Source of the DNA: Tamarix chinensis
Taxonomy: Eukaryota > Streptophyta > Magnoliopsida > Caryophyllales > Tamaricaceae
Direction of reading: 5' to 3'
Assembly (NCBI GenBank): GCA_030549775.1
Contig: CM060171.1
Span: 141,764,859-141,828,858, forward strand
Length of the DNA stretch: 64,000 nt
Shown: piece after piece, positions 61,749-64,000 of the stretch
Position numbering within the stretch: the stretch's first letter is position 1
How the letters are laid out: every line of letters starts with the position of its first letter
The notes under the pieces: generated by a model
Databases searched by the model: none
The model's input: only the letters and a program-made list of their open reading frames with translations
Told to the model about the DNA's origin: nothing
Made by a program: the position numbers and the translations under genes

Positions 61749-64000
61749 GTTTTCATTATCCTCCTCGCATAAAATACAAGTCTTGTCCACCACGATGTTC
61801 ATCTTTTGCATCGTGTCCTTAGTATATAGCCGGCGCTTGCCCGTAAATCACAATAGCGTTTTCTGTCGTGGAGCGGAAATGGGATTTTCCATACCACTTT
61901 ACACCGATCAATAATCACCGCTCTAGGTGTTCATACCTTGTCCCATGGTTACTCTATTTTGTTTGCAAGTGAGGCTTAGTTGTCACATGCCGTTGACGGT
62001 TCGACAGAAGTGCATAGCGTTCTCTCTAATCCGAATGACATTTGGTAACTACTACAGTATGATGGAGTAATTAATTATTGACTTTTTTTTATGCTTATTA
62101 TGGCGGTAAATCAATTTTTTAAAATAAGTGTGCATAAACTTAAAATGTCAAATATGCATTTATGGAGGGAGTAGTGGATAAAGGTAACTCTTTGGTCTAA
62201 GAAATCCCTATTTTAAATCTATCTATCGTCTCTCGATAGGATATAATTTCGATAATCTTAGTTATTGTAATGATGTTTTATGTATTTGTTCTTAAGAACA
62301 CCTTTTATAAGAATAATAATAATAAATAAATAAAAAGAAAAAGTATATTGGTGAATTTCTAAAAAAAAATGAAAAAAAAAATAAAAAATTATTAATTTAT
62401 GCATTCCAATGTAAATATAGATTCTCTCATTCGATGATCCTTGAGAAAGAAAGAAAAAAATTTGTTTTCCTCTCAATGGCTTTGAAATATCCTTATTCAT
62501 CCTTCAATTAATTTCCAAATAAATGTAGCCTTCTAGAATAAATTTTCCCTAAACGATTATGAGATCTATTTTCAACAGCACGTTGTTTGACCTGAATGCT
62601 TGAAGATAATATAAACGTCACTCAACCATATGAATTTATGTAGACGGAATTGATTCGAATATAATGATTAAATAAATAAATAATAAATGGCATCGCCTTG
62701 CCGGGCTGAACTCGCCCATCAAACCCATCTGTGTCATGCATGCAGACCTGGAAGAAGTAATACAATCATACAAAGCTAATTACGTAATCTATACAAAACT
62801 AATGAACAGAAGGGGTGGCAACAAGAGGTCGACGGACAAAACTATACCCAGCCAACTAGCAGTATTAAATTTTGATTGATATATGAACGTGACAAACACA
62901 ATTCACAGAGTAAGCTACTAGTGCCAATAAAAAGGACGGTATATATTTTTAAATATCTAGACGCATGCATAAATAAATATAAGTATGATTTCTTTCTTCA
63001 CGTCATAGCCATTCACCTAAAGTCCTACCCACGTTAAAATTTTTATTTTATTTATTTATATATTGTTTGTTTGTGGACTGGACGTACGTAAGAGATGATG
63101 GAGAGGTTGGACTTGGACAAACAGGTAGCCACTACAACTATAACAGGTATTGCAGCAAATAGTGGTTGCTTTGCTGTGCGGGAAAAAAAAAAAAAAAAAA
63201 GGAAAGAAAGAAAAAGGCCCGTTACGACTTTGACTTCTTCTTCTTCTTGGTATTCAAACCGAGGAAAGCTGCAATGACAGGTAGCAATTGATTAATACTG
63301 CATCAATGATTGGGTATGCTACATGGATTATTTTTTCGTAGTTATCAATCAGCTTCCTACCGAACATGGATTCTCATGTCTCGACCTGTTTTAATTAATT
63401 TCCTGAGTTATTGCATACAATACATCTTGAATTTGATTTCGCGCGGGCCGTAAAATACCAATAATTGGTGATTATTCCAAATTTCATGTTTATATGTTTG
63501 TTTATGTTCAATGTGGGTGCATGTATTTTCTCCAAGAAGATAGGGTAAGGGTGTCAAAAACTTCTCTTCCCGATTATTTGAGGTAGAGGAGCCATGGCTG
63601 ACAGATTCTGCAAGATAAAATACCTTTATTTTGCAGTAAATTTTATCATCCTAGCACACTTTCACGGTTGTACATGAACCGGGATGAAAATGGCAACGGA
63701 TAAATAATAATTTAAAAAAAAAAAAAAAATAAAAGATGTTAAAATACGATAAATGCACACACAATTTGAATATAAATAAAAATTATAGAACAAAAGATAT
63801 ATAGCTATTATGGTTCAAGGAATAAATACATATTATGATCTAAAGATGGCCCATTACCCACGATTGTTTTTTAAAAAAAACCCACTAATATGACTATATA
63901 TGTAAATAAGGTCTCCTTCCCGACATTTACCTCTCTCGCCCTTTTGTCTCTTTTTCTCTCCACCTTTATAATTCACAGATTTAGAGCACATCTTGAGGAA
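61749..64000. other. intergenic sequence, no gene seen
   Basis: No credible coding sequence. There is a poly(A) run at about 63,183-63,199 followed by an A/G tract, and another at 63,713-63,730. The last 60 bases are CT-rich and could lead into a gene outside the window. Confidence 0.35.

Noticed and set aside
63095..63277. 60-codon frame near the right end
   Set aside because: Half of it is Lys/Arg from a poly(A)-AG tract, with no domain or splice context.

Overview
The window looks like a TE-rich stretch of an angiosperm nuclear genome, probably a eudicot. It is AT-rich, has one intron-split plant-type gene, and is otherwise built from nested plant transposable elements (Ty3/gypsy, Ty1/copia, LINE, CACTA, MITE-like) and long ATT/AAT microsatellites. 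I cannot name the species. The only intact host gene I can support is a four-exon PPPDE/DeSI-like peptidase gene at 17,028-22,476 (+), encoding about 224 aa. A solo copia LTR sits in its third intron.

The main structural theme is a family I call LTR-A: giant (4.3-5.2 kb), non-coding, TG...CA-ended units, each complete copy flanked by a perfect 5-bp target-site duplication (TSD). Complete copies are A2 (3,634-14,686, TSD ACTAA), A3 (9,126-14,286, TSD CATAG) and A7 (37,854-48,910, TSD ACCAA). Partial or diverged copies are A1 (1-~1,731), A4 (~23,995), A5 (28,346-31,169) and A6 (34,085 onward). They read as solo LTRs of a giant-LTR retrotransposon. Each complete copy has a conserved TATA box about 0.94-1.0 kb from the sense 5' end, a GC-rich leader, an ATT microsatellite and a tandem hairpin module. 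In the hairpin module the stems vary in a compensatory way between units. A1 and A7 also carry arrays of telobox-like AAACCCTA units. A second LTR family, LTR-B (about 1.5 kb), is present as B1 (3,146-15,726, split by A2) and B2 (6,452-8,012, inside A2, TSD CCAGG).

Layout. 1-15,726: A1, a broken gypsy gag/protease fragment (minus strand), then B1 containing A2, which contains both B2 and A3. 15,727-23,100: the DeSI-like gene and flanks. 23,100-37,850: diverged A4, A5 and A6, a 5'-truncated LINE (26,025-27,672), a MITE-like element and AT-rich sequence. 37,854-48,910: A7, interrupted by a complete but decayed copia element (41,920-47,825, TSD GTGGC, minus strand). 48,911-51,468: AT-rich spacer with a second MITE-like copy. 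51,469-61,745: a three-level CACTA nest. This consists of a relic outer element with TnpD remnants, a middle element (52,134-59,330, TSD TGT) with an 11-exon ORF ending in a Ulp1/C48-type protease domain, and an inner deletion derivative (56,475-58,396, TSD ATG). 61,746-64,000: no gene seen.

All retroelement and CACTA coding regions found here are broken by stops, frameshifts, truncation or insertion. The clearest candidate for something new is the LTR-A family: its size, its self-nesting into a large inverted repeat, and its covarying hairpin module.
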